Positions 49,330-61,479 of a DNA stretch of 64,000 bases are shown here, piece after piece. The position numbers were made by a program, and so were the translations under genes. Below the pieces are notes generated by a model. It was given only the letters and a program-made list of their open reading frames with translations, was not told where the DNA came from and did no database searches. Each line of letters starts with the position of its first letter. The stretch's first letter is position 1. The stretch lies in the NCBI GenBank assembly GCA_030765045.1, contig CM060962.1:91126412-91190411 (forward strand), read 5' to 3'. The stretch comes from Tenodera sinensis (lineage: Eukaryota > Arthropoda > Insecta > Mantodea > Mantidae).

Positions 49330-49700
49330 GAATAATTCTAACCAGTACAAAAGTTTATGTATGCATTCACTTGATGTTTCTACTTACTCTTCTACAAACT
49401 TCTTACAAACGCGTATTCTTATATCTAATTCCTGATAATCGAGATGCCATTTCTGTACACATTGACATATATTTTCCCTTTAGGTACAAGGGTACTGTAG
49501 GCTAGAGTTAGATTTTAAAAAGCATTCGCTATGCGATGACTTTGAAATTTCATGCTCCTTCCATGAAACAAACAGCGACTTACCGCATGAAAATTTAATC
49601 CAGTAACAAAGAATATAATGCTTAGCGCTACAAGCATGACTATTTGACATAAATTTTGTAGGTACTTTAATACATTTTCGCAGTATGATTTTGTTTATCT
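49330..49700 (+). repeat. partial copy related to the 57.8 kb hAT MITE
   Basis: Shares scattered blocks with 58060-58470: AGGTACAAGGGTACTGTAGG, CTATGCGATGACTTTGAAAT and TATTTGACATAAATT (49641-49660). No ends visible. Confidence 0.45.
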
Positions 49701-50416
49701 CTTATAGCTTAGCAATTATACTAAAGAACGAAGAGCGGTAGGAACAGGGGCAGAAGCACACAGACGTAGGGCCCTCTAGAAACCGGAGCACAACATGAAA
49801 GTATGCCACAATATCCCTTTTTGCTTCTAACGCAGCACCTGGGAGAGAACGACGAAGGAGGACAGGCAAAGTAGGGAACACGATATTAAGGAAGGGGTCC
49901 TTAACGATTCACGTGCTCAGGGAGAGTCCCCAGTAGATCAACCGAACGTCAGGGAGAAATCTATCCAAAGTGCACAATTTATAGTACTACCGCAGCACAT
50001 CAGACGGTAGAAAGGTGAACCGGATGTTATGAACTGGAAATGATGGAAAGCAAATTATTGGTAGAAGAGAAATCATCACATCATACGCTTACCGACCTGT
50101 GTAAACAACGAAAAATATCCATGGTCAGAGTGCCCGGAATGAAGAGGACTTCGCAGACTATTTAGAAAATTCAGTTTCTACATTTTATTTTTACGCAAAT
50201 ATCTTAAACATACGGTAATTTAATCAAAATTGTTGGAGCAATTTTTGGGAAAATAAAGAGTAACACATCTTTTCCTTGCAAAAGGTACTTGGGCTGGGGA
50301 AATTTTCTGGAAAATTTTGGAGTCGAATCCTTAGAAGATCCTGAAAGCAAATACCAAATTTAGTAATCACCCAGCTGGTGTTTTCCTTGCAGAAATATAT
50401 ACTAATGCACCATTTT
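49701..50416. other. no recognisable feature
   Basis: Slightly GC-richer DNA around 49740-50150; no repeat or gene identified. Confidence 0.4.
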
Positions 50417-50435
50417 CTAAAAAGCTCTATTTTTC

Positions 50436-50466
<31 letters not shown>

Positions 50467-50476
50467 TTTTCTTTTC
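50417..50476. repeat. T-rich tract
   Basis: TTTTTC units and long T runs. Confidence 0.95.
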
Positions 50477-50578
50477 CCCAGGGAGCTCAAGGCGTGTATT
50501 TCCGGTGGAATCTTGTTATCAAACTTTCGGGTTGAATGCAATACTTCCTCTACTTACTACAGGTAAGTATTAGAGAAG

Positions 50579-50712
50579 ACGGGGGCTCTAATGACCTAGC
50601 TGTCGACGGGCCCTTAAACCCTACTCACTCACTCACTCACTCACTCACTCACTCACTCACTCACTCACTCACTCACTCACTCACTCACTCACTCACTCAC
50701 GTGCTCACTCAC
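50579..50712 (+). mobile_element. SINE 3' module with (ACTC)n tail, flanked by TAGAGAAG
   Basis: ACGGGGGCTCTAATGACCTA, GCTGTCGACGGGCCCTTAAA, then about 85 bp of (ACTC)n. TAGAGAAG lies on both sides (50571-50578 and 50713-50720), consistent with a 5'-truncated retroposon insertion whose tail is the tetranucleotide repeat. Confidence 0.75.
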
Positions 50713-50720
50713 TAGAGAAG

Positions 50721-51111
50721 ACGGGGTCGTGGCCGAGTGGTTAGACCACCCGTCTACCACCTAGGTGGTCCAGGTTCGATCCCAGGGAGCGTCATGTGGT
50801 ATTCGTGGTGGATGAAGCTGCGTCTGGGCGGCTTTTCTCCGGGTTCTCCGATTTTCCCCTCCACTCATCACACTAATTGCTCCATAGTCACATTTCCATT
50901 CATCCATTTCGCCTGCATTTCATATCATCCTCTTCCTCACTCTCATACCTGATTCTTGGCTGACCGCCCGCTTCCAGGTCTTCATTCTGTCTGGTCCATA
51001 GGTTCGTCTGCTCCCCGACAGGTGTCTGACCCTAGGCACTGGCTTGGAAGTCCTAGGGGGTGTAAGTCTTAGATAAGGGGAGGGTAATCAAATAAAGAAG
51101 AAGAAGAGTAG
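50721..51111 (+). mobile_element. SINE A, full-length copy
   Basis: Flanked by TAGAGAAG (50713-50720 and 51112-51119). The tRNA-Ser-like head has A box TGGCCGAGTGG (about 50732) and B box GGTTCGATCCC (about 50772). The core GTGGTATTCGTGGTGGATGA, AGCTGCGTCTGGGCGGCTTT, TCTCCGGGTTCTCCG follows, then a pyrimidine-rich body, TTGGCTGACCGCCCGCTTCC, GTCTGACCCTAGGCACTGGC, and a GAAGAAGAAG-type tail. Length 391 bp; this copy defines the family in the window. Confidence 0.9.
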
Positions 51112-51119
51112 TAGAGAAG

Positions 51120-52779
51120 TAAAAAAAAATGTTTGTAGCCTTGTTGCATACATATGAAAACACAGAGAAGCAAAGCTATTCCATTGCCTAGAGCAACGGT
51201 GCTTTATCGTGACTCGAACGATTTACTTGTGAAGGATATTATCATAGAAATGAAGACTCCATGCTAATGAGGAAGGGAGATATCCTCACCAACATCGTGT
51301 TGTCTAAGAACCTTGATTGCTTGGGTCGTGTGCCTTGACCCAAAGCTACCACGTGTATCAACCTCTAGGCACGTGTGTAAGCCCCGAAACTTCTCTCACG
51401 CTACAGACACTCCTTTGACTTCCCTAACTATTCCGCTATATCATATGTTGTGGAGGAATGGGAAATGTTCATAACTCTGTTAATTTATAATAATAATTAA
51501 TCGGTACTTTACATAATATTTTATTTTAAGCCTTCATAAGCTACTTTTCAACTGTTCTACCTTGGGGGGTGAAAGGGGTATAGGTATCATCCATTTCTGT
51601 GCACAGAGGAATGAAAATATATAATACTATTTGTCTCAGAACACTATTTTACCACAAACAAAGAAGTATCGTAACGCTGTATTTCACATACGCAATCAAA
51701 AGCACAGCCTCTATAGAAATATGGGAGAACAACAGCTGATCTACCGTTTTATCTTCACTTTTTTCTCAAGTGCTTCGTTCTGCCAAAATTTAGCATTCAT
51801 TTTGTATAAACTGTATTTCACATTGGATTTTGTATGTTATAATGGTGTCTTGCCTTACCTACAGTACGTGATGGGTAGTTCTGTTATCATATCGTACAAT
51901 TCCATTTTGTTCAGTTCTTCTTTTACTGGACGTTGAATTAGAAATAACTTGTTTCGTTTTCTTGGTTTTCAATAGGAATAATAAAACAATAATTGTGAGT
52001 TGAGTTCTTAATAATTTATGATATAAAGCCCCCTTAAATAAAATATATATTCAAATATTTATTTTCTGGTTATTTGCTTTCAACATAAGTAATACACGTG
52101 TCTTGTATCCTTTAATCTTTAAATAAGGACTGTTTACCTATTTCCAACCAAAAGGTGAGGTAAACAGAACCATCTGTATTTGAATTTCCTTTTATGAAGC
52201 GAAAGGTTGAAAATCGTTTTATTTTGTTCTACTGAATGCTGAAGTAAGATGAATTAGTTTATTGTATATGTTAAAATTTTAAAATAAAAATATAATTTAC
52301 CTCTTATTTCCTTTCACAGCGTTTTATTTAAAAAGACTGATGATTAACGACGGAAACCAGTTAGATTGGTAGATAGCTCTTACACTTTAACAGTGAAGCG
52401 GTAGAGACAAATACGAAGGACCTAATCAGTGTGGTCCGAAACTACAGTTTAGGTTGGTACAAATAACACCATGTGCATTGTAAGTTTAAGTATATATTGA
52501 AAAGCTACGTGTATTATACTGCTGTAGGCAAACTTAAAAATTGCTACCTTAGGTTACAATGCATGTAAACTAAGGCAAAGCTGCAGCATACTTAAGGTTG
52601 TGTACACATTATCTGAGTTCAAGAATAAAGTTAGAACGATTAACGTAATCACTTGATAAAACATACCAAAATATACCTCTCAGGATGATCTTTAGAATCT
52701 CTAAGAACTATAAATGAATTTTAGCTTGTAACGCAAATATAAGTATATTTCGCGGACGTCACTGTCCCAGCGTCTAGTG
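51120..52779. other. no recognisable gene or element
   Basis: AT-rich DNA. The 101-codon plus frame at 51631-51936 is Phe/Tyr-rich without a motif. Confidence 0.45.
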
Positions 52780-53554
52780 CAGCAACGTCCAACTTTAATG
52801 ACATCACCTAGTCGCTTCACCCCACCTCCTTCGTTTTATGCATGAAGTGTTTCTTCTTCACTCATTCAGGCGACCAAGCATTAGAGAGGTTTGTTTTTGA
52901 GTCCCATGAATGCATCATAGCTCGGCAAAAAGTAGGTGGAGGCAAATCCACGTTCTCCGCTTTCGCACAAGTTTGGGCATCTTTGGTCTATTACATGGGG
53001 AATCTGAGCCAAGACTGACCTGGGGAAGCATCAACTTTCTGGGCTTTGCTTTTATCTTTTAGTTTCATTGAGTCCCCCTTATACGTGTCGTGATCTTTAG
53101 CCCGTTATATAATTGCTTTCGAAGTTGGTTTAAAATGCTACGGTTTCGTTTGTAAAGTATCAGAAGTTGTTTACAACATTACATATTGTTAAATTTGGCT
53201 CCTTGGCCTTCAAATAAGGAACTGCAACATTCTATTCGATTGGAGTCCTGGAAATGCAAAGAGAGGTGATTCGGTAGCAGTTTAGCTGAAATATATTCCT
53301 AGCTTACTTTTAACGTTAGTTTAAAGTTCAGACGTATTGTTTACAATATTCCTCCAGCATTAAATAAATTAAAAGTGCGTTAATAAGAGATTGGGTGTTC
53401 AGAAATGTAACAATTATACAGTAACATATAAAATAAATTGATACATATTAATAATTAACGGGGTTTGATTAGTAGTAGGGGGAGGACTGGGATACTGTTT
53501 CACACGAAAACATTTGTTTTTGTATCTGAAAGCAAAAGACTAAAATTCGAAATA
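52780..53554 (+). mobile_element. possible left part of a hAT element
   Basis: CTAGTGCAGCAACGTCCAAC parallels the left end and flank of the hAT at 57762 (CTAGTACAGCGATGTCCAAC). Beyond this end the similarity fades. Sequence beyond the pogo MITE (54235-54440, with TATTTGACATAAATTGTTTG) is related to that hAT, suggesting that the MITE inserted into it. No right end found. Confidence 0.4.
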
Positions 53555-54228
53555 TCGTATTTTATCGCGTAATTCCCCTCCTTTATTTCTCAAAAAATTT
53601 GCTTTAAAACACTGGGGAGGGAATTATGGGAGTGGTGTTTCTAGGAATTCAGAAAGGAAGGGAAACCAGGTAGTATTATGTAAAGTTATATAGGTATACA
53701 GTAATTTGTGAATGAACTGGGTACATACCACGGTTACAATGTATTGTTTTATTGTTTCTTTTCTCTGACTATTCTGCGGCCTCACTTTCGTCACTATCAT
53801 CACTATTTTCATTTATATCTGGCTCAGATAACACATCTTCATGTTCACTATTCCACATGTCCTCAGAACGATTAATGGCACAAGAAATACCAGTTTGTTA
53901 TAAAACTCTTCGTAGCAATATGACGACTTGTAACAAACTGACTTAGAAGCACGTCTGCAACTTCACATTTCAATTTTACGATAGGTTGTGGCAATGGCAA
54001 TACGAGTATTTTTGTGGCTAGCACTGCAACCATTGTAATCCGTAACACACACCGCTGCGTCGATTGTTGTTCATTATCAAGTCGTTTGAGGGTTGCTCCA
54101 ATAAGAACGAACCAGGAGAGGAAATTATGCCATGTTTAATAGGTAAATAATTTTTAGAGATGAAAAATCATAGGGGAGAGAAATATGCGAGGATGGGGGG
54201 GGGGGGGGGCTTATGCGATGAAATACGG
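53555..54228 (-). mobile_element. pogo-like MITE, TA-flanked
   Basis: TA then TCGTATTTTATCGCGTAATT on the left; the right end reads GCTTATGCGATGAAATACGG then TA. Inverted ends of about 20 bp with TA duplications fit the pogo/Tigger branch of Tc1/mariner. The right arm contains a run of about 15 G (54196-54210) continuing the C-rich part of the end. A C-terminal transposase remnant lies inside on the minus strand. Confidence 0.82.
53765..53950 (-). pseudogene. pogo/Tigger-type transposase C-terminal remnant
   Basis: Minus-strand text TGISCAINRSEDMWNSE, then EDVLSEPDINENSDDSDES and EAAE before a stop. Pogo-family (CENP-B-like) transposases end in a CGISNALDG-ED block followed by an acidic Asp/Ser tail, which this resembles. 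Only the last 50 or so residues remain; the DDD core and CENP-B helix-turn-helix are missing. Confidence 0.65.
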
Positions 54229-54440
54229 TAAAATGTTCATTGAAATTCTAGATAGATAGGCACGAGAACCACTTGCATTTCGTATGTGAGAGTTGAAAAC
54301 CATTGTACCTATTTTTTCTATCTTCAAGTGTGTATATTTGACATAAATTGTTTGTATGTGTTTTTATTTTTCTCCGTAAGATTTTGAGTGCCTCTGCAGT
54401 TCAGCACCTATGCAAAATTCTTCCAGAGTGAGGAAGTAAA

Positions 54441-55334
54441 TGTTTGAGTTAAAGCGTTTGTTTTCTTCGTTCAGACGTAAAACAACATTTTCTCTTTACT
54501 TCCTTTGATTAATTCATGAAAGAAAGTATTGATAACTAATTACCTCTAACAGAGCCGAATATCCTTCCTGTCAGGCAGACCCAGCCTTTCGGAATATCGC
54601 AGCAGTTTCTGTTAGGCAAACCGGACCTACACCTCCAGCTGCAAGGTGAAGCACGCGGTTGCCAAACATCTCATTTTTTCAAATAACTTTTTCCCTAAAA
54701 CTGTATGAAATAAATAGGAATCTACTCGTATAGTGTTTTATTGTAGCAGTATATACCAGGTGAGTCTTTTCAGCCTGCGGATTGAGAATTTATGCAGTCC
54801 CGGCGTTTTACAGTCTACATATGCCGTAAACACTGTGCACTGCATCGCGTCATAACAATTTCAGCCGAAATGACTGTTTTGCACCGCTGTGTGTGAAGTA
54901 ACTTTCTCTCCCAATGCAACAGTGTGCTCGTTGGCCTTCAGTGCTACAGGTCCGTGGTTTAAATACTGTTACTTGCCTAGTTTTTATGTATAGTAAATAT
55001 AACGAGAACTGATAGTTTGTCATGGAAGTGTCATTTCGCTTGATTAGTTTAATTATGTGAATTTCAAGCAAACACAAACCGTTACTTGTGAGAATATGCT
55101 TTAATGAACATCATAAATAAATGCATAATAACATTGTAATTATAACTTACAAACATAAGGCATTGTGACATAATATTTTACTATTTAAAGCTACCTTTTC
55201 ATACAAAAGAAAGCCAATGCATTGTTCTAAGGGTTTACAAACTGCAGTACTACATACACACTAGATAACCGCTATGTGTAGACAAAGATAATACTATAAC
55301 TAGTGCAATAAAACTAATAAACTTTGATACTCAT
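54441..55334. other. no recognisable feature
   Basis: The minus frame 54850-55077 has no motif. Confidence 0.45.
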
Positions 55335-55479
55335 GATAATGGCAATGATAATAATAATCATAATAATGATAAGCATAATAATAAAATAATAATAAAATAA
55401 TATAATAATATAACAACAGTAATAACTACAAACAATAAATAATGATAACAATAATACAAAAGCATTAATAAGAAAAGAA
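55335..55479. repeat. degenerate (AAT)n tract
   Basis: Imperfect AAT/AAAT repeats, the decayed tail of repeat E copy 3. Confidence 0.9.
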
Positions 55480-55832
55480 TAAACGCCAATGAAACATTAC
55501 GTGCCCTCACGCTTGCACTTTACAATCTGTAACTAGTAATGTTGACAATAGAACCATATACAGGAATGAATTTATTCCCTGAAAAATAAAGATCCTGTAA
55601 GTTAAGTGAGACAGTTTCGGTTGTTTACACTGTTATTGTCTACTATCACGGACTACACACACTAGTTCAACCTCTCATCTCACGTCTTCGATGAAAATCA
55701 GAACACGCCACTACCGTCTCAAGGTCTAGAACTGCACCGTTGGGTTCTGCAACTCTTTTATCGCATGAAGGGATATCTACTTGCGCCAATGCCGGATGAA
55801 ATGGGCCACCTGGTATATCCGGTGTAATACAC
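55480..55832 (-). mobile_element. TAA-tailed repeat E, copy 3
   Basis: On the minus strand from 55832: GTATTACACCGGATATACCA, GGTGGCCCATTTCATCCGGC, AAGTAGATATCCCTTCATGC, AAAAGAGTTGCAGAACCC ... CTAGTTACAGATTGTAAAGT, GAGGGCACGTAATGTTTCAT, TGGCGTTTATTC. More diverged than copies 1 and 2, and its tail is also more decayed, in keeping with greater age. Confidence 0.72.
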
Positions 55833-55901
55833 TGCTGTATCTCTTTGGCGTCGTTCTTCAATGTTATTGGTACTTTAAAGTGTACCTTTTTGGCATGTAT
55901 A

Positions 55902-56577
55902 CCGGGTGGAGGGGAACTTATTATATTCCTTTTACTATGTGCTTCATAGAAGAATTACAAAAAAAAAGTCCAATGGCATTTTATTCTTTGATCAGCCGAT
56001 TTCGAAAAAATAAATGGTTTTGTTCCAAATTGGATGCGTATTTCCACAAGAATGTACGGAGAAAATAGTTTGTTTCTTGTAAGATGCATGGAGTAACTTA
56101 TTTCCGACGTAGCTTCGGTAGTAATTATGGGACATCACACAGGGTTTCGAAATAATTAATCACCTAAAAGAATTGAAGGAATACTCCGAACAGCTTTTAC
56201 AAACGTGAAGTAATTCGACAACGTTGCGTTGAGGTTGGTCAGGGAATTGAACTGGTTTCTGCATGTAAACAGTCCGGTCGCTTGCACGGTAGTGTAATTT
56301 TTGGGAGCTAACGATTATGATTGGCATACACTCGCACAGTAAACACGGCCTGCTATTTGTTTACATTCGTGAGACACCACGCTGCGATGGCTGTTTATGT
56401 ACTGACCTAGTGAAAGTGACACCCACATAATCTGCAGTGTAGACAGCTTGTTTTCGACAAAACTAAAATATCTCCGTAGGAAATGGTCAGAGACAAAAGC
56501 GTGAGATACAGAGTGTGTTCCAAATTGTAAGATCTATCACTGGTTTCAATTAATGTAATGACTTCCCTTCCACCCTG
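55902..56577 (+). mobile_element. MITE F copy 2, TA-flanked
   Basis: TA, then CCGGGTGGAGGGGAACTTAT; the right end reads TAATGTAATGACTTCCCTTC, CACCCTG, then TA (56578-56579). Full-length match to copy 1 in the same orientation. The left end has changed (CCGGG for CAGGG); the right end is the better preserved. Non-coding. Confidence 0.9.
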
Positions 56578-56724
56578 TATAGCTTCTACTTTTTATATGA
56601 TTGTTGAATAAAAGAAGATGAATAGTTTGCTACGTGCAACAATGTGCAAGAATAGTTAATGCCTCTGGTACCTTTTTTAGAGGGTGTTCTAATGATGGGT
56701 GCTATTGCTTTTCATACTCCGTTA

Positions 56725-57373
56725 CCGACCGGGATGGCTCAGGCGGCAACGTCTGTGGCCCGCATTCGGAATTCTATCCCCGTGGCGGCACACTCTGACA
56801 TGGGTTTTTCTTTGCTTACCTCATGTCGCTTGGGTGAATGGTGGGGTGCATTCTTTCATACTACGGTTTCGTTCCCATCATTTCCCTTCATTCCATTTCC
56901 TTGTCATCTTTCTGGTGTGCTTTCAGGCTAGTGGTCTTAACGGTGCCGGATGCCTGCGCATGGTAACTGCTCTTCTTGGCGCAAGGTGGCGTTTGGGCGG
57001 CCGCTGTCCTCCGTCGGACACCCATCGGACACCCATCGGACCCATGGAGCGCTAGCTCCTACGGGAGGAGACAGACGCCTGTGCGACACCCATCGGACCT
57101 ATGGAGCGCTAGCTCCTACGGGAGGAGACGGACGCCTGTGTGAAACCGGATACCACGGTATTTGGTGGCAGTTGGGTGGGGCCTGGCACCAGGATGAAAA
57201 GATCTCAGCGCTTGTTAGGGACTTCCGTGCGTCTCTATGGTCTGTCTAACTGCGACCCCGTGGCACTCTGTGATTCCCTCACATCATCTCTACCTCCTGG
57301 GGATGGTGGCCACAATAGATTTTAGTTGGTCACGGTGAGCGGGGTGTTCCCCTCCGTTTTGCCCCATACCCTA
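56725..57373 (+). mobile_element. SINE B, full-length 649 bp copy
   Basis: Direct repeats TTTTCATACTCCGTTA (56709-56724) and TTTTCATACCCCGTAA (57374-57389) flank it (14 of 16). The head CCGACCGGGATGGCTCAGGC has a perfect A box (TGGCTCAGGCGG); the B-box region is decayed (GAATTCTATCCCC). The middle has a pyrimidine-rich TTTCCCTTCATTCCATTTCC block, the 3' part GGGGCCTGGCACCAGGATGA, AGGGACTTCCGTGCGTCTCT, CTGGGGATGGTGGCCACAAT. The 3' part recurs at 46.5 kb and the CCTGGCACC block at 41.3 kb. Long for a SINE. Confidence 0.88.
57008..57137 (+). repeat. ~60 bp tandem duplication inside SINE B
   Basis: CCATGGAGCGCTAGCTCCTA, CGGGAGGAGACAGACGCCTG is followed by a near-identical second copy. Each has an inverted GGAGC/GCTCC arrangement around GCTAGC. 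Confidence 0.9.
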
Positions 57374-57761
57374 TTTTCATACCCCGTAATAAAATTTTCT
57401 AAAATGTATAGCATCCGAGGAACGATTCTGTTCGCTGCGTTTGTGTGGTTACTAAGCAAGATCTGGACAAACTTTTGACTGGGTGAAAGATACAGGTGTA
57501 TAACATTGAAGAAAAAGGGAATGATTAACGTAAAGTTACCACGTGTTACTCAAGTTTGTCTTTTTACCCATTGAATTATGGTAGCGTTCCCGTTTTGAAT
57601 TCATGAGAAATTCAGCGCTGCTATTTGCTGAAGTCTATTAGGGGGTATCAATCGTATGAACTAGCAGTTTGCACAGCACTCACACTTGGTCCTAATATCA
57701 CTCAGGACCAATACCAAACCTGGGATTGGCTGGTAATGCATGCTGCTATCACCATCTAGTA

Positions 57762-58711
57762 CAGCGATGTCCAACGTTTGCCAAAAAGGGAGGTTCGGTT
57801 TACCTCCTACTATACGTGCACTTTGCCACTCTTTAACCTCTATCCGTCCATTCTGTTGCAGTGACGGGTTAGTTACATGTACGTTGCATTTGATTTACGA
57901 AAGCACTTTCAAATCTTATGCGATAAGCATATGTTTATTAGTGACTTCTTTGGTACTGATTACGTTTAAGAAGTCTATCAATATTTGTTGACAAAGTGGA
58001 AGTGCATAGTCTTAGAAGATACACCAAGTGATCCTGTAACCTATTGCGATGCAGACTTTTAGTATAGTTCAATTTGTAGAAACTCTGTTCGCAAATATAT
58101 GTAGAGCTATACTCACTCTTATACACACTACTCTTTCAGATGCTCATTTCTCTATATACTACATTTTAACCGACATAAGCATTTTGAGAAATTACTTTAC
58201 TGCAAATTTTCTTGTAGGTGCAAGGGGAATATGGAAATACAGTAGGCTTTAAGCGATAGTAAATGTTTTTAAGAGCTAGGTGCTATGCGATGCCTTTGAA
58301 ATTCCATTGTCTTTGCAAGGACGAGAATTAAAGAAAAATCAACAACATGTTCCTATTTGAGAAAAGTATAGCTATAGGCAAATTCAAACAAATAAGAAAG
58401 AATATCTCGGAAATGGTTTACTCAAGAGAAAAAAGAAGTATTTGACATAAATTGTGTTTTTCAACGACATCCACAATCTTTATTTACTAAGCCTTTGTCT
58501 CTTACTGTTTACCATTTATGCAAAAATCATCCAGAATGAACAGATCTGAAAACACATCCAGAGAATTCAAGTTATGACTTATAAACTTCCACGAAATCGC
58601 CCGTTTGTGTCCGTCACTGAATACTGACTATCTCTCTGACTCAAGGAATGGAGTGAGGTATAGCGGCTCATTACGTAAGCGTCTCCAAAGAGACAAGATT
58701 GGACATCCCTG
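57762..58711. mobile_element. hAT-like MITE, 950 bp, 8 bp target duplication
   Basis: Left end CAGCGATGTCCAACGTTTGC (57762); the right end CAAGATTGGACATCCCTG is its inverted counterpart (CAGGGATGTCCAATCTTG). The flanks ATCTAGTA (57754-57761) and ACCTAGTA (58712-58719) match at 7 of 8. There is no transposase-like frame; the 83-codon frame at 57740 is a by-product. Confidence 0.85.
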
Positions 58712-58832
58712 ACCTAGTACCTATAGTGGCCCTGTGTGCGCGCTACAGTTCACTAGCTTAATAGAAAAACATTTGTTTTAAAAAGGGAATAAATTACCCA
58801 AGTTAATTTCTTTTTTCAGCGTAGATAATCAT

Positions 58833-58950
58833 TTAGATGAGTAAATATATGTTTAAAATTATTAATTCAACCAAAAATTATCAATCTTAATCATAATGCA
58901 AAAGCTAGAATATCTATATAAATCCTATTTTGAGTCTTAATCAAAGCTTT
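58833..58950 (-). pseudogene. atp6: nuclear mitochondrial fragment, atp6, inverted copy
   Basis: Read on the minus strand with the invertebrate mitochondrial code, it gives AFALWLSLMIFGWINN then FKHMFTHL, matching the L-LPLWL--M-FGWINN--HMF-HL block of insect ATP synthase subunit a. TGA is Trp, AGA is Ser and ATA is Met, so it cannot be a nuclear gene. It forms an inverted pair with 59055-59159. In the mitochondrion this protein forms the proton channel of the F0 sector; this copy is dead. Confidence 0.8.
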
Positions 58951-59054
58951 ATACTTCATTGTGAACATCACGGGTTACAAAATATGTTTTATTGTCCTTT
59001 ATTTTGGCCTACAATGCGTGAGTATAATAGGACATAAAATTTGATGATAAAGAT

Positions 59055-59325
59055 TAAAACTCAAAATAGCATTTATATAGATATTCCAGCTTTTGCTTTA
59101 TGACCAACATTTATACTTCTTTTTTGAATTAATAATTTTAAACATATATTTGCTCATCTAAAGGAACCCCAGGCGGTATTATACCACTTGTAATATGTAT
59201 TGAAATAATTAGTAATGTTATTCGACGAGGTATCTTGGCTAATTGATTAGCAGCTAATATAATTGAAAGGCACCTTTTAATAACTTTATTAGGTAATACT
59301 GGAAGCACAATAACACTGGACGGTA
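59055..59325 (+). pseudogene. atp6: nuclear mitochondrial fragment, atp6
   Basis: On the plus strand AFALWPTFMLLFWINN and FKHMFAHL run, after a small deletion, into GTPGGIMPLVMCIEMISNVI, RRGILANWLAANMIESHLLM and TLLGNTGSTMT (mitochondrial code). Insect ATP6 has GTP---MPFMVCIE-ISN-IRPGTLAVRL-ANMIAGHLL-LLGN-G here: the essential Arg of the channel (in AVRL) is lost (NWL). Longer than the inverted partner, which stops at the HL position. A 102 bp unique spacer (58951-59054) separates the two. Confidence 0.85.
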
Positions 59326-60660
59326 ATATGTATATAACAACTGCCAAACTGTGTTTCAGCTTTCACATTATTATGGTACCTTTACAGAGAATTGTTAAGA
59401 TGTGGAAAATGCTAAAGTCAAATTGATTTACTATTCAAAGGACCGACTGCCTGTGAGAGATAACCCTTTATTGAATCCTTCAACTGAACAATTTTATTCT
59501 GTAAAGAGAATACTTAAGACTTCAGACACTTCCTCTCCCCTCGTGTTCATCTTGCAACATCTTAAGGTACCGTGCATGGAAAAGAATAAGAACGTTGGTA
59601 GTTACTATACCAACTCTAGCTCATTCATTATTCGTCGTTTACTATAACCTTTTCACCGGGATTATTTCCTGAAGACATAAATTAAGAATGAAACAAGTAT
59701 CCGCGACCTATGTAACATAAATGATTGTGATAGGTAGAGAAAACGTGTTTGTAATGCCAGCACATTGTAAACAAGCCGGTCATTTACAAAAATTAGCCAT
59801 GAACATTGCCAAATATATAACCTTAACTCATATCATTTTGGTGTTTCTTGCATTACCTTTAATTGAGACTGATTCAGTTAGCTGATGGAGCTGTTTTAGG
59901 CTTTTATGTTCACCAGAGGGATGTAAGGTGTCCCGTTACAGTTGATTTATGTTTATTATCCATGTGAGGTAGTTGTTTACTCATGTGGTAGCATACATTC
60001 CTGAAGAATGCAAACAAAAAGAAGAAATAAGAAAAGGGGGTTTAGAAGAGGTACAATAGTTTCCCCAAGTTTCGTACTCTCTACACTTAAAATGTTTACC
60101 TCGAGTAGCTATAGAGTAAGGTAGTGGCAATAATATAAGGGTAAAAAATGCTATAGCTACCTTGATGGTGCTTGAGCCAATGACAGCTGCGTTATCATGG
60201 AGCGCTGTGTGTTTAGCATCAAACCCTACATAGGGTTGTAGATGAAATTCTCAAATGATATAATGTAATACCTACATCTGAGGCTCAGTGTGCGAGGTTC
60301 CTCCTCTGTGGTGAAGCCTTTATCTTTACCTTTACCTCCCTTTACCTGAAACACTTTTAGAACACCTTTTTGTTATGTATGGCGTGCCAGATGGGCTGTT
60401 TTTTGTTATATCCCATCGTTATAGTTGAAGAATGATTATGGTTACACTGATGACCCCAAGTGCATAAAGAAAGAAATGTAGGGGTATTAATTCATGACCA
60501 AGGCTTCCCTTCAGCGAAAACTGTTACTCCTATTGTCTTGTATTGAAGAGAGAAGTTAAAGCTATCTGATGCAATTCCGCATCTTGCTGAAGATTCATTG
60601 TAATAGAATCAATAGCTGAATCCCATGACCCAGCAATAAAATTTACACCTATATATACAT
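59326..60660. other. no recognisable feature
   Basis: The 81-codon frame 59402-59647 shows no motif. CTTTACCTTTACCTCCCTTTACC at about 60322-60350 is a short imperfect repeat. Confidence 0.45.
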
Positions 60661-61366
<706 letters not shown>

Positions 61367-61479
61367 TATATACCAGTGTTTAAACCAACTGTCCGATACT
61401 GCAACAGGAGCTTGGATTGGTCAAAACGAGAATAACTGTTCCTATAAACATATGTCCGGAAATAAATACCAGTTGATAT

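Noticed and set aside
50724..50795. A functional tRNA-Ser gene
   Set aside because: Head of a full SINE A with target duplications; no proper acceptor stem.
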